Counted from the stretch's first letter, positions 15,322 to 24,623 are shown. The stretch is DNA of 64,000 bases from Oscillospiraceae bacterium (GCA_902775565.1 CACYMP010000008.1:52166-116165), one strand, 5' to 3'. The notes: generated by a model from the letters alone, not told the origin. A program made the numbers and translations.

Positions 15322-15519
15322 ATGAAAAAAGAAGTTCCAATAGCTGATAAGGCATTACTCACACTGGAAGAAGCTGCAGCTTATTTCAACATAGGAGTAA
15401 ACAAACTCCGTGAGATTACCGCTGATGATCACTGTCCATATGTATTATGGAACAGCAGCAAGAGACTAATAAAACGCGATTCGTTTAAAGATTTCTTGTA
15501 TAAACAGTATTCTATCTGA
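15322..15519 (+). CDS. xis: excisionase (Tn916 Xis-like)
   Basis: 65 residues, starting at the ATG at 15322 behind AAAGGAAT. The sequence LTLEEAAAYFNIGVNKLREI is a winged-helix (MerR-like) DNA recognition helix as in excisionases, followed by KRLIKRDSFKDFLYK. It bends DNA at the attachment sites and steers the integrase toward excision. It lies between mobV and int, the usual order, and is separated from int by a terminator-like hairpin. Confidence 0.86.
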   Translation: MKKEVPIADKALLTLEEAAAYFNIGVNKLREITADDHCPYVLWNSSKRLIKRDSFKDFLYKQYSI

Positions 15520-15541
15520 GAAAAAGTGGCTGTATAAAAGG

Positions 15542-15578
15542 AATACCCGAGTTTATAATGAACTCGGGTATTTTCTTT
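15542..15578 (+). terminator. terminator/attenuator between xis and int
   Basis: AATACCCGAGTT (15542-15553), loop TATAATG, AACTCGGGTATT (15561-15572), followed by TTCTTTT. The stem would hide an ATG at 15558 that is in frame with int, arguing that int starts at 15603. Confidence 0.75.
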
Positions 15579-15602
15579 TATGGGCCTAAGGAGGTTCGTA
15601 AA

Positions 15603-16826
15603 ATGAAAACAAAAAGATGCACCAAAAACAAAATCAAATTAAGAAAAGGAGAGTATCAAAGGAAAAACAAAACATTTGAGTACAGATGGAACGATATTAA
15701 TGGCAAGACTCACTGTGTTTATGCCAAGTCACTTTCCGAACTTAGAGATAAAGAAGATGCTATTACAAGAGATATCTTGGATGGAATCGATTACAGCAAA
15801 CTTGACTCAACAATCGACTCCTACTTTGAGTTATGGAAGAAGATTAAAACCGGTATAAGAGAAACCACTTACGCAACTTATGTCAGCTTTTATGAGCGGT
15901 ATATTGCTCCTGAATACGGTAAAACAAGAATTAAAGATGTTACTTATAGCAGCGTAGCATTGTTTCTTAAAGGTTTGGCAGTTAATAAAGGGTTAAAGTA
16001 TGCTTCCATCAGAAACATTGAGTTATCACTTTCGATGGTTCTTGATATTGCGGTTAAGGATGATGTTTTAAGAAGCAATCCATGCAAAGGAGTACTCAGA
16101 GATCTGCAAAGAGAATACGCAAACGATTCAAAAGTAGTAAGAGCTCTAACCCTACAGGAACAGAAAGCCCTAGAGGCCTATATAGCAAAACCCGGCAAAT
16201 ACCACCAATACTATCCTATCATTACCGTAATGCTTTGGACGGGTATGAGGGTCGGTGAAGTTCTTGGTCTAAGATGGGAAGACATTGATTTCGAAAACGA
16301 CGAGATAAGTGTAAATCATACCCTTCTCTTCTACTCAAAGGGTAAAGGAAAAGGAAGTGACTATAAGATCAATCCGCCAAAAACCAAAAGCAGTAATCGT
16401 ATCGTTCCTATGCTGCCGAAAGTCAAAAAAGCACTGTTGTACGAAAAGAGAAAACAGAATCTGTTGGGGATCAGCTGCCAAATGGAGATTGAAGGATATA
16501 CTAACTTCATCTTTCTAAACAATAAAGGAATGGTATTAGATTATAAGAAGCTGAACCATAAGCTTGATCTGATCTGTAATGAGATCAGCGATGAGATTCA
16601 CAAAGAGGATCCAACTGCTCCTGATTTTCCACATGTTCATAATCATATGCTGAGGCACACATTTGCCACCAGAATGAGAGAAGCCGGGGCAGACATAAAA
16701 GCAACATCAGAGATGATGGGACATGAAGGTATCCTGATAACTCTTAAAACATACACAGATGCTTCGAGAGAGTTTAAGAACAGAGAAATAGCTATGCTCC
16801 AAGATTATTACGAGAAAGCGAATTGA
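15603..16826 (+). CDS. int: tyrosine site-specific integrase of the IME
   Basis: Integrates and excises the element at tRNA-Pro. 407 residues from the ATG at 15603, which has AAGGAGG 8 nt upstream. Layout: N-terminal arm-binding domain (about 1-55), core-binding SAM-like domain (about 70-170), catalytic domain (about 185-395). The catalytic residues are in place: R216 in TGMRVGEVLGLRW, H348-x-x-R351 in HMLRHTFATR, H374 in MMGHEG, and the nucleophile Y384 in TLKTYTDAS. It is similar to Tn916-type and Lachnospiraceae/Ruminococcaceae ICE integrases. It lies 141 nt from attR. Confidence 0.95.
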   Translation: MKTKRCTKNKIKLRKGEYQRKNKTFEYRWNDINGKTHCVYAKSLSELRDKEDAITRDILDGIDYSKLDSTIDSYFELWKKIKTGIRETTYATYVSFYERYIAPEYGKTRIKDVTYSSVALFLKGLAVNKGLKYASIRNIELSLSMVLDIAVKDDVLRSNPCKGVLRDLQREYANDSKVVRALTLQEQKALEAYIAKPGKYHQYYPIITVMLWTGMRVGEVLGLRWEDIDFENDEISVNHTLLFYSKGKGKGSDYKINPPKTKSSNRIVPMLPKVKKALLYEKRKQNLLGISCQMEIEGYTNFIFLNNKGMVLDYKKLNHKLDLICNEISDEIHKEDPTAPDFPHVHNHMLRHTFATRMREAGADIKATSEMMGHEGILITLKTYTDASREFKNREIAMLQDYYEKAN

Positions 16827-16828
16827 AT

Positions 16829-16860
16829 CTTACCAAAAAACTTACCAATTTTGGCAAAAG
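16829..16860 (+). repeat. putative integrase arm-type sites, right end
   Basis: CTTACCAAAAAA followed by CTTACCAATTTTGGCAAAAG; the doubled CTTACCAA word matches the one at 5294-5316 just inside attL. It begins three bases after the int stop. Role inferred from position and duplication. Confidence 0.5.
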
Positions 16861-16967
16861 AATTCTAATTACTTATAAGGAATTCTGTACTCGAATTTTT
16901 CATGAAACGCCCGAATGATAGGGGGTTAACGGTTTATAACGATTATTGGAAAACCGTCAATATCTGT

Positions 16968-16983
16968 CCTGTCACCTCGACCA
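16968..16983 (+). repeat. attR core
   Basis: Second copy of CCTGTCACCTCGACCA; the rest of the tRNA is absent here, so this end is the element-chromosome junction and the complete tRNA gene is at attL. Confidence 0.88.
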
Positions 16984-16993
16984 GATAAGAATG

Positions 16994-17021
16994 ACGGCTG
17001 GATTTCCAGCCGTTATTTCTT
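16994..17021. terminator. native tRNA-Pro terminator, now beyond attR
   Basis: ACGGCTGG (16994-17001), loop ATTT, CCAGCCGT (17006-17013), then TATTTCTTTT. It starts 10 nt after attR, so before insertion it ended the tRNA-Pro transcript. It may also serve the EAL gene that ends at 17022 on the other strand. Confidence 0.75.
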
Positions 17022-19295
17022 TTAATCAAACCACTGTTTCTCGAAATCCTCGACCGAGACCGGCTTGGAGAAATAATAACCCTGGTAGAGGCGGCATCCC
17101 ATATCGAAGAGCTTTTCGAACTGTTTGGCAGTCTCCACGCCTTCGGTAAGCGTATCGATCCCCAAGTCCTCCGACATGTTGATTATGCTCTTGATTATCA
17201 TGTTGGCCTTCATGTTGCGCTCTGAATCCCTCAGGAACTGCATATCGATCTTGATAAGATCGAGGTTGATATCCTTGAGCAGATTGAGTGAGGAATAGCC
17301 GCTTCCGAAGTCGTCCATTTCGACTATGAATCCCAGGTCATGGAGCTTGCCGACGGTCTTTATCATATCGAGGGTATCAGATGTCATCGCGGACTCGGTT
17401 ATCTCGACCCTGAGCTTTTTCGGGTCTATATCAAATTCCTCGACAAGAGCCTTAAGCTCGCTGACAACGTCGAGACGGTAGAAATCCTTGGGCGAGACAT
17501 TGATGGAGATGAAACTGTCGATGTTTCTCTTTTCCCATTCCGCCAGGATCTCACATGCGCATCTCCACATGTACTTATCAACTTCCGATATAAGACCGTT
17601 TTTCTCGAAAACAGGAATGAACTGACCCGGATTCATGAAGCCTTCTTCAGGATGTATCCATCTTACAAGCGCTTCAGCGCCTGCAAGCATGCCTCTGGAA
17701 TCGACTATCGGCTGCAGGAAAGGTCTTATCTCTCTGTTCTCGATAGCACCTTTCAGCTGATTCGATATAAGCTGTTCGTGGATCGCCGAGTTCCTTAACT
17801 GATCGTCATAGTAAGCTATTCGTTTTGAATAGTTATCCTTGATCTTGGTCGTTGCAAGACGTGCGCTGTCGAAAAACAGAGGAACATCAACATCGGTACC
17901 TTGTCTCAGATCATAGATACCGAAATAGATAAGAACATGGTGTTCGAGCGTTTTGTCCGAAACAGTGAAGGTCTCGAGCATCTTCTCAAGCTTCTCTTCA
18001 TCAAATATGTCTTTGTTGATAAGGATGCCGAACGAATCATATGTCAGTCTTCCGTATAAGGTCTTTTCGCTTGCAGTGGCTTTTATGGTATCTGCGATCT
18101 TCTTAACCGTATAAGTTCCGAATTCACTTCCGAAAACATCGTTGATCATATTAAAGTTGGCTATCTCGAAGAAGCCGATCATATAATGTGTCTTCGTATC
18201 GTTCTTAAGCCTTTTTGCCACCTTCTCGTAGAGATATTCCTTGGTGTAAAGGCCTGTGTCGGAATCATGCGTCGAATTATAGATCTCACGTTCTATCGCG
18301 AGCTGTTCTTCGGTATGGTCACGAATACTCAGATATGAGCCTGCCACTCTTCCTTCGTGATCTGTTGCAGATCTCATGGAAAGTTCCAGATACTCGATAT
18401 CATCTCCTGTTCCGACCGTTTCTTTCTTTGTCCAACCCGTTTTTTCGAGATCTATGTCATCAAACAGGAATTTGAGGTTCTCCTTGATAGACTCATAGTC
18501 ATCTTTTGAGACACCTACTCTTTGTCTTCCGGGTTCATTCGTCCATATGCACTTACCGTCATTGTCGAAGAAGAATAAGGCTTCAGGCATATCGGAAGCC
18601 ATGCTTGCCAGGAGCCTGTCTAAGACCTTCATGGATCTGAAGCGGAGTGCGAAGAAATATACGAGCAGACCGAATATGCCGAATCCGATCATGGACATAT
18701 CCATGGGAAGCCTTGAGAAGATATAGTAAGTCTCTATCGCTGCCGTGATTATCATGGTAAGAAGGATAACAGCGTACTTCTCGACATATATCCTTGATGC
18801 CCTGGCCGTGACAACGATAAGTATGACCAAGCTGACAATGAACAATCCGTAGCATGCGATCCTGTGGAGATGCTGTCCCCAATACGGGATAAGCCTGTAA
18901 TAATCGCGGCCGTCAACAGTTATCTTCTCCGTTGCAAAAGTAAATTTGAAAAACGGATTAAGAATATACTGGATGACATCAAGCGCAAAGACCGCGTAGA
19001 TTATCGAGCGGACGGACTTTTGTATTTTCCCGAAACCGCAGTACGCATATGTGAAAAACAAAAGAGAAATAACTCCGAAATCCATTCCGAGGAAATAGAT
19101 GTTGTAACCGAATTCGGCGATGCCCTGATCAACTGAGAAGATGATAACGAGATTGCCCAGAACAGGAATGGTAAGACCGCCAAGGAGATTTGAAACAGGC
19201 TTGCCCATCGGCTTTTTGGAACGAGCAGACAACACCACGCACACGATGAGCGAAGTGATCAGTAAAGCAAAAATAACCGATATTGCGGTCCTCAT
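17022..19295 (-). CDS. membrane c-di-GMP phosphodiesterase with PAS, degenerate GGDEF and EAL domains
   Basis: 757 residues from the ATG at 19295, which has GGAAAGG upstream (an in-frame TTG 15 nt earlier is less likely). Order: seven-helix membrane sensor (about 1-220), PAS (about 230-340), GGDEF-like domain whose signature is replaced by TYDSF (so no cyclase activity), then EAL (about 505-755). Catalytic signatures of EAL are complete: EALVRW, NVSPKDF, ITESAM, DDFGSGYSSL, KIDMQFL and EGVET. It therefore should degrade c-di-GMP, possibly with GTP sensing by the dead GGDEF domain. It ends immediately next to attR. Confidence 0.9.
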   Translation of the reverse strand: MRTAISVIFALLITSLIVCVVLSARSKKPMGKPVSNLLGGLTIPVLGNLVIIFSVDQGIAEFGYNIYFLGMDFGVISLLFFTYAYCGFGKIQKSVRSIIYAVFALDVIQYILNPFFKFTFATEKITVDGRDYYRLIPYWGQHLHRIACYGLFIVSLVILIVVTARASRIYVEKYAVILLTMIITAAIETYYIFSRLPMDMSMIGFGIFGLLVYFFALRFRSMKVLDRLLASMASDMPEALFFFDNDGKCIWTNEPGRQRVGVSKDDYESIKENLKFLFDDIDLEKTGWTKKETVGTGDDIEYLELSMRSATDHEGRVAGSYLSIRDHTEEQLAIEREIYNSTHDSDTGLYTKEYLYEKVAKRLKNDTKTHYMIGFFEIANFNMINDVFGSEFGTYTVKKIADTIKATASEKTLYGRLTYDSFGILINKDIFDEEKLEKMLETFTVSDKTLEHHVLIYFGIYDLRQGTDVDVPLFFDSARLATTKIKDNYSKRIAYYDDQLRNSAIHEQLISNQLKGAIENREIRPFLQPIVDSRGMLAGAEALVRWIHPEEGFMNPGQFIPVFEKNGLISEVDKYMWRCACEILAEWEKRNIDSFISINVSPKDFYRLDVVSELKALVEEFDIDPKKLRVEITESAMTSDTLDMIKTVGKLHDLGFIVEMDDFGSGYSSLNLLKDINLDLIKIDMQFLRDSERNMKANMIIKSIINMSEDLGIDTLTEGVETAKQFEKLFDMGCRLYQGYYFSKPVSVEDFEKQWFD

Positions 19296-19399
19296 AACAC
19301 ACCTTTCCAATATAATATCTTCTATTCTATCAGAATGATGATTTGATTACCTTTACACCCCCGTAACAAAACCTTAATAAAATAAAGGCATACGCAGTG

Positions 19400-20296
19400 T
19401 CACGGTTTACGGCTTGAATCCCCGCAGAAGTTAAAAGCCAGCTTTGCGATACGCTTGTAAGTGACTTCTTTATAGTGAACTCCGTCTCTTGTGCTGAAGC
19501 CTTCTTTTTTCAGAGTAGAGTTTGTATCAAGGTATTTCACGCCGCTCGGAAGATTCTTCTTCATCTTCGCATTGAACTTGTCGATGTCCGTATTCCAGCT
19601 GCCGTACTTGCTTCCGTCAGTGGGATTTACAGACATGATGATAACGTTATTGTTCTTGATGAAGTCCTTCGGAAGAGATTTATAAACTGTTATGTACTTG
19701 TTAATATTTCCGAGATCGTTTACGCCAAAGTTGAATATTACGTTCTTTTTCCTGGTCTTGGTAACATCGCTTAATATGCTCTGCAGATAGTCGACTTTAG
19801 CGCCGACCTTGGCTTTGCTCGAAATACCGGAAACGCATGCATCCAGCCCGACGGTCCTTGAATCGCCGACGAAAAGATACTCGGTATACTTAGGCTTCGT
19901 AACGACTGTTGTCTTCTTGGTAACTTTCTTGGAAGCCTTTATGGTCTTTTTGGTAGGCTTGGGAGTCGGTTTGGTGACCTTCTTTGCTTTCTGGGTTGCC
20001 TTGGAAGTCGTCTTAGACTCAGTCTCCTCGGTCTCGGTCTCAGTTTCTTCTGTAGTTGATTCAGTCTGAGAAGATTCCGTTTCAGCGGTTTCAGTGGTCT
20101 CGGCAGTCTCAAAGCTTATTGAAGGCATGGTCTCAGAACTCGTTGTCTCCTCTGACGTTGTGGCCGAAGTTACAACAAACTGATAAAGTCCCTCATCCTT
20201 ATTAGACTTGCATCCTGCCGCGTTCAAAAGAACTGCCAGAGTCAGGAGCAGTATAAGAAAGACGTTTTTATTGCTTTTTTTCTCTATTGGTCTCAT
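19400..20296 (-). CDS. SGNH-hydrolase lipoprotein
   Basis: 298 residues. Lipoprotein signal with lipobox LNAAGC (cysteine about residue 29); a long Thr/Ser/Glu then Lys/Thr/Pro linker (about 45-135) that can span the wall; then an SGNH/GDSL domain. Its blocks are visible: VGDSRTVGL (nucleophile Ser), FNFGVNDL (Asn) and RDGVHY (Asp-x-x-His). Likely an extracellular esterase or deacetylase acting on peptidoglycan or polysaccharide; substrate unknown. Not in an obvious operon. Confidence 0.85.
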   Translation of the reverse strand: MRPIEKKSNKNVFLILLLTLAVLLNAAGCKSNKDEGLYQFVVTSATTSEETTSSETMPSISFETAETTETAETESSQTESTTEETETETEETESKTTSKATQKAKKVTKPTPKPTKKTIKASKKVTKKTTVVTKPKYTEYLFVGDSRTVGLDACVSGISSKAKVGAKVDYLQSILSDVTKTRKKNVIFNFGVNDLGNINKYITVYKSLPKDFIKNNNVIIMSVNPTDGSKYGSWNTDIDKFNAKMKKNLPSGVKYLDTNSTLKKEGFSTRDGVHYKEVTYKRIAKLAFNFCGDSSRKP

Positions 20297-20327
20297 AGCG
20301 AAATATTACTCCAATGTATATTATACA

Positions 20328-21749
20328 TCAAAGCTCGAAAAATAGCACTTTCCGGCGCGCAGCCTCTTCGCTGCACCCTATGTAAGTCAATACGTCCTTG
20401 ACCGTAGGACACCGTTCAACTCTGTGTTTTGAGGCCGGTCCCTCCTGCTCGAAGCAGCGTTTGCTCATGCCGCCTGCACCGAAAGACAGAACATCCCTTG
20501 CGTCGCTCATCATGGCCACGTTATAGAGGCACCCGGTATCGCCTTTGGCAAATCCCGTGTTCTCAAGGCCGTGTCCGGTGTCTTTCTGTCTGTAAAGATA
20601 ATAAGGATGGTATCCCGCCTCATTCAGGAGCCTGTAGCCCTCTCTGACAGCCGCATCGATATCTCCCCTGTCATCTTCCCTGCCGAGTACCATCTCTCTT
20701 GTCAGAGTGGCTCTGCGTTTCTTATAGAGCGTATGTACCGTGATGTTTCCGGGATCGAGTTCTATCAGTTTTTCAACTGATCTTACGAAGTCCTCTCCTG
20801 TCTCATAAGGAAGTCCGGCGATCAGATCCATATTGATGACTTCAAATCCGCGTTCTTTCGCCTGTGTGTAAGCCCTGATTATATCCGCTGACGTATGATG
20901 ACGCCCGAGCTTTGCCAGCGTCTCGTCACGCATCGTCTGCGGATTGATGCATATCCTTCCGATCCCGTGGGAACGCATGGCATCCAGCTTTTTCTCCGTT
21001 ATCGTGTCAGGACGCCCGGCTTCAATAGTTACCTCACACTCCGGATCGATCTTTATGTTGTCGAAAATGCAGTCCAAAATGCTTCCGAACTGTTCATCGC
21101 TGAAAACAGTCGGAGTGCCGCCGCCCATGTAAAGTGAAGATACCCTCCTGTTAAGATGAGGAGCAAGAGTCCTGATCTCTTTTTCCAGAGCATCGCCGTA
21201 CTCGCCGAGCCTTCCCATGTGATGCGATATATCCTGGGAAATAAAAGAACAATATGAGCATCTTGAAGGGCAGAACGGGACTCCCACATAGATGTTCAGA
21301 TCTTCGGCCGGGATAAGCTCCAAGAGCCGCTGTTCCTCTTTTGCAGTCTCAAATCCCAAAGCAGCCTTGTCTTCCCTTACGAGATATTTATTTGTCAGTT
21401 CTCCGGCTGATCCCTCTTCGGATGCTACAAGCGTGGGCCTTATTCCCGAAAGGCATCCCCACGGCATTTTCTGTCCGGTTATATCGGTAAGTGCGATATA
21501 AAGGGAACGCTTGACCTCTCTGCCGGGCTCGAGTACCGGTCCGTCAAACAAGTATTTCTTTCCGCTTTCCTTAACAACAGTGACTGATCTGCCGTCTTTT
21601 CCAAGCGTGTTTACAAGGGTCATGTCAGGGCCGTCTTCCGCGTTCACACAGGTGTTCTCGCGATCTTCGGTGATGACTCCGTAGAACATCCTTAAGATGT
21701 CGGATATGCCGTAGTATTTATCATGTCCTTCAAGAAACGTCTTAAGCAT
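20328..21749 (-). CDS. hemZ: radical SAM coproporphyrinogen III dehydrogenase-like protein HemZ
   Basis: 473 residues. Radical SAM motif CPSRCSYC gives C160, C164 and C167 for the 4Fe-4S cluster; MGGGTPT and INPQTMRDETL follow as in HemN/HemZ proteins, and the long N-terminal extension is typical of HemZ. HemZ-type proteins are annotated as oxygen-independent coproporphyrinogen dehydrogenases, but some HemN relatives are heme chaperones, and no other heme gene is in the window, so the reaction is uncertain. The ATG lies two bases after the stop of the DUF3810 gene; last gene of a four-gene operon. Confidence 0.85.
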   Translation of the reverse strand: MLKTFLEGHDKYYGISDILRMFYGVITEDRENTCVNAEDGPDMTLVNTLGKDGRSVTVVKESGKKYLFDGPVLEPGREVKRSLYIALTDITGQKMPWGCLSGIRPTLVASEEGSAGELTNKYLVREDKAALGFETAKEEQRLLELIPAEDLNIYVGVPFCPSRCSYCSFISQDISHHMGRLGEYGDALEKEIRTLAPHLNRRVSSLYMGGGTPTVFSDEQFGSILDCIFDNIKIDPECEVTIEAGRPDTITEKKLDAMRSHGIGRICINPQTMRDETLAKLGRHHTSADIIRAYTQAKERGFEVINMDLIAGLPYETGEDFVRSVEKLIELDPGNITVHTLYKKRRATLTREMVLGREDDRGDIDAAVREGYRLLNEAGYHPYYLYRQKDTGHGLENTGFAKGDTGCLYNVAMMSDARDVLSFGAGGMSKRCFEQEGPASKHRVERCPTVKDVLTYIGCSEEAARRKVLFFEL

Positions 21750-21751
21750 TT

Positions 21752-22939
21752 TTACTTTCCCTTGGGAGAATAGTATTTCAGATAGAAATCTACATACGCG
21801 TTCTCCGGAACGATATAAGTATCGTTTCCTTCCTTTTCGCCGTTCGACTGAAGGAACTTGTTGTTCGCCGCAAGCGCCTGTTCGGTTATGTTGATACCAA
21901 ATCGTTTCTGCATTTCGAGCACTTCTTTGTCAATGCCATCCCAGTAATCAGATGAAGCCTTGATGTCTCTTGCAACGGGTATTATCGCTTTATCACCGAC
22001 ATGGGTATCATACTCAATGCCGTAAGTCTTGCTGAGCTTGTTGATCTCGGACAATAAGGAAATGAAAACGGCATAGTAACCTGCATATCTGAAATCTGCC
22101 CGGTCTGAAGTCACGCAGGCAAGCGCCCCTATAAGATTGCAGTCAGTCTCATTTGCAAATCCCTTGGCATGGCATAGCTCGTGGCAGACTGTCGTCGGGA
22201 TCGACGTTATATCCATGTAATCCGTATTGATATTAGCCTCGCCATTTATCGGATTATACATTCCGACGATGTATGTCCAGCTCCAGTAATGGCTCAGTTT
22301 AACGGATTTTGCCCTTGCATAACATGTACTGGAAGAGACACCGTACTTTCTGCAGAACGAATCCACGGCAGACGAGGCATAATCCGCAACGCCGTTAAAA
22401 TCCGTGGATATCTGGGCAACGCCCATCTCATTCTCTTTCAGCTCGCTTCTAGCTTTGAGCATGCCTTCAAACGCCCACTCATAGGCTGCGAAAAGCTCCT
22501 CGACCGTATGTCTGCCGGTCCCGAGTTCCATCATAACCCTGGCAGGAGTCCGCCTGTAATTGAATCCGTGGAAGATCTCGAAGATGATCATGAATACCAT
22601 GGTCATGGCAAGCGCATTTCTGAGACTCTGATATAGATATTTTCCTACTCCTCGGGTCAATGCCTTCTTAACCAGCAGAACGATCCAAAGGATCAGGAGC
22701 GGTAATGCGAGACATCCCAAAACAACGACAGCTGCCTCGGAGATCGATACTCGTGTCATCGAGCTGATCTTCTGTGGAACGGAAGCCACCACAGGGAATA
22801 TCCTGGAAGAATAGTAATCGGCAAAACCTGTCGGCAGAAGGCGTCCTGTAAGATAGGCCGCAGCGATGACCGCAATAAAGACCGAGATAGTCACTATCTT
22901 GCGGATCGTCTTTTTCTTCTTTTTTGTCCTGATTATCAT
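21752..22939 (-). CDS. DUF3810 membrane protein with zinc-protease-like HExxH motif
   Basis: 395 residues. Three N-terminal membrane helices (about 13-33, 60-90, 108-125) and an extracytoplasmic domain with VCHELCHAKGFANETDCN, a HExxH plus downstream acidic pattern like that of gluzincin metallopeptidases. This matches the DUF3810 family. Whether it is a peptidase is unproven. Its ATG overlaps the stop of the upstream acyltransferase by 4 nt. Confidence 0.83.
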   Translation of the reverse strand: MIIRTKKKKKTIRKIVTISVFIAVIAAAYLTGRLLPTGFADYYSSRIFPVVASVPQKISSMTRVSISEAAVVVLGCLALPLLILWIVLLVKKALTRGVGKYLYQSLRNALAMTMVFMIIFEIFHGFNYRRTPARVMMELGTGRHTVEELFAAYEWAFEGMLKARSELKENEMGVAQISTDFNGVADYASSAVDSFCRKYGVSSSTCYARAKSVKLSHYWSWTYIVGMYNPINGEANINTDYMDITSIPTTVCHELCHAKGFANETDCNLIGALACVTSDRADFRYAGYYAVFISLLSEINKLSKTYGIEYDTHVGDKAIIPVARDIKASSDYWDGIDKEVLEMQKRFGINITEQALAANNKFLQSNGEKEGNDTYIVPENAYVDFYLKYYSPKGK

Positions 22940-23712
22940 TTTATTTTTCCCAACGCAAGAAAGATCACATAAAGGATCCCGTAGACTACCGGCTGATGGA
23001 CAAGATATATGATCAGTGAATGCCTGCCGATAAATTCTACCGGAGCCAATACCGGATGCAGTTTCTCAGCACTTGCCGGAAGCATTGATTCTTTCTTGGA
23101 ATAAAAAACTCTTCCTATCACACAGCCGAGAAGAAATACTCCCATCCACGGAAATATCTCCATGGCATCCGCAACCGACGGTGCGTTTTGGACCGCAAAA
23201 CCGACCGGCAGAAAGACAGGATTCGAAGTCGAATAATCCATCCATCTGATCGTACTTCCGACAGCAGTCATATATGTGCCGAGAAATCCCAGCAACAAGC
23301 TGACTGTAGCAGGCTTTACGGATGTCTTTTTTTCGATGAACTGGACCAACGAGTAAAAGAGGATGGATACCGCAAGCAGCGCCAATACGTTAAAGATGAT
23401 AAGACAATTAATGCCCGCATATTTCGTGACGAGCCAGGTAGCGAGAGTCAGTCCTGCCGCGACCGCGAGAAGCTTTATTCCGCGGAAGAAATTATTTCTT
23501 GAGAATGAAGAACATACTCCCGATACACCAACGAATATCACGATAAAAAACGGATGGACAAATGCCCAGAACCAGTTTGCCGTCAGAAATCCGAATATGT
23601 TAAGGCCGAATTCATATCTGAGATCGTATGCCAGATGCATGAGGATCATCATGAACAGCGCGAATCCTCTGAGAAAATCCAGTTCAGGTGCCCTGTTCTT
23701 TTTTGCAGCCAT
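22936..23712 (-). CDS. DUF1624/heparan-alpha-glucosaminide N-acetyltransferase-like membrane protein
   Basis: 258 residues from the ATG at 23712 (GGGGGAAG upstream); a longer frame upstream lies inside coaW and is a shadow. The N-terminus APELDFLRGFALFMMILMHL with its catalytic-type membrane histidine and the end GRHSLIIYLVHQPVVYG are hallmarks of the DUF1624/HGSNAT acyltransferase group, with about seven or eight membrane helices. It probably transfers an acetyl group across the membrane to a sugar or wall component. Starts within the coaW stop (TAATG) and ends in a 4-nt overlap with DUF3810. Confidence 0.83.
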   Translation of the reverse strand: MAAKKNRAPELDFLRGFALFMMILMHLAYDLRYEFGLNIFGFLTANWFWAFVHPFFIVIFVGVSGVCSSFSRNNFFRGIKLLAVAAGLTLATWLVTKYAGINCLIIFNVLALLAVSILFYSLVQFIEKKTSVKPATVSLLLGFLGTYMTAVGSTIRWMDYSTSNPVFLPVGFAVQNAPSVADAMEIFPWMGVFLLGCVIGRVFYSKKESMLPASAEKLHPVLAPVEFIGRHSLIIYLVHQPVVYGILYVIFLALGKIK

Positions 23713-24539
23713 TATGCTTCCCCCGGTTTTCCCGCCAGACAACTGCCGATCGCGGTCGCAAAAACAGCATTGTCGGGAACGATGAAATTCACATCGTAGA
23801 GCTTCGCAAAAGGTATCAACAGATCTTTGCATACAGGAATGGCCGTAAGCTGGCCTGTAAACACAATATCATTTATTCCGCAGATCCTTGATGTCAGGAC
23901 TGACATCGAACCTATCGACTGATATACGAGGTTAAAAATTCCGACAGCCTTGTCTTCACGGCTAAGATCATCTGCGACCTTGCCGAAATTCGACGCCGTG
24001 GCATCCATAGGAAGACCGGGAATAGCTTTCTTGGTGATATCCCCGATCGTAAGATCACATGCAGTGATCGAACCTTCCTTGGCCATTTCGGAAAGCTTTA
24101 ACACATCCTCTACGCCCAACGTGGCATTGCAAAGTCCGGCAAGTGTGCCGCCGCCAACTCCGGAACCAATAATATGCGTTACCTTGTCATATTTCGCATC
24201 AAGATATGCTGTGCCGGTGCCCATGCTGACTACGACAGCATGATCAAGTCCTGAAAGATAAAGTCCGCCGAGACCGGTTGAAATGAATTCTTCAACTACA
24301 ACTGTCTCTATCCCGAAAACCGGCGTCGTCGTATAAGATGAACCTACACCGGTAATGTTGATCCTGCTGATATCATCGGTTTTCAGGCCATTATCGTTTA
24401 TAAGCTTTCCGACCGCTCCAAATGCTGATGTAACCGGGTCGCCTGCCCTGACTATTTCAGACGCAACGATCTCCTTGCCGCGCATGCCGACGATCTTAGT
24501 CGTGCTTCCACCGATATCCAGTCCGACAACTATCTTCAT
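23712..24539 (-). CDS. coaW: type II pantothenate kinase
   Basis: Phosphorylates pantothenate, the first step of CoA synthesis. The 275-residue protein has the ASKHA phosphate motif DIGGSTTKIVG (8-18), a glycine-rich GVGSSYTT and SMGTGTAYL block, and IGSGVGGGTLAGL, all typical of the CoaW/fumble type. First gene of the operon coaW - acyltransferase - DUF3810 - hemZ, joined by 1-nt and 4-nt overlaps and a 2-nt gap. Confidence 0.88.
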   Translation of the reverse strand: MKIVVGLDIGGSTTKIVGMRGKEIVASEIVRAGDPVTSAFGAVGKLINDNGLKTDDISRINITGVGSSYTTTPVFGIETVVVEEFISTGLGGLYLSGLDHAVVVSMGTGTAYLDAKYDKVTHIIGSGVGGGTLAGLCNATLGVEDVLKLSEMAKEGSITACDLTIGDITKKAIPGLPMDATASNFGKVADDLSREDKAVGIFNLVYQSIGSMSVLTSRICGINDIVFTGQLTAIPVCKDLLIPFAKLYDVNFIVPDNAVFATAIGSCLAGKPGEA

Positions 24540-24593
24540 CTTGTTTTCATCCTTTCGATAATTGTCTTATTTTATCACACAGGCTTTACCAAT

Positions 24594-24623
24594 AAAAAAC
24601 TCCGCAGGTATTTCCTGCGGAGT
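24594..24623 (-). terminator. terminator of the prepilin operon
   Basis: ACTCCGCAGG (24599-24608), loop TATTT, CCTGCGGAGT (24614-24623); on the minus strand it is followed by TTTTTTATTGG, 23 nt after the last prepilin gene. Confidence 0.87.

Larger units (their letters stand above)
5204..16983. mobile_element. integrative mobilizable element inserted in tRNA-Pro
   Basis: About 11.8 kb bounded by 16-bp direct repeats identical to the tRNA-Pro 3' end. It holds, next to the distal repeat, a tyrosine integrase, an excisionase and a MobV relaxase behind a recognisable oriT. There are no type IV secretion genes, so it would need a helper element for transfer (an IME rather than an ICE). Cargo lies between attL and about 12.2 kb: a surface leucine-rich repeat protein, a cupin and AraC regulator, a diguanylate cyclase, a CmpB-like membrane protein plus lipase-like partner, and a small membrane protein. 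Two structured RNA candidates and a tandem repeat array lie in the middle. No replication initiator gene is visible. Confidence 0.88.

Noticed and set aside
15558..15602. Upstream int start at 15558
   Set aside because: The ATG lies in the loop of a terminator-like hairpin; the ATG at 15603 has a perfect AAGGAGG.
16968..16983. Second tRNA-Pro gene
   Set aside because: Only the last 16 nt match; no acceptor 5' strand, D-arm or anticodon arm is present.
22936..23832. Longer start for the DUF1624-like protein
   Set aside because: The extra 40 residues are Cys/Arg-rich, lie inside coaW and have no homology to the family start APELDFLRG.
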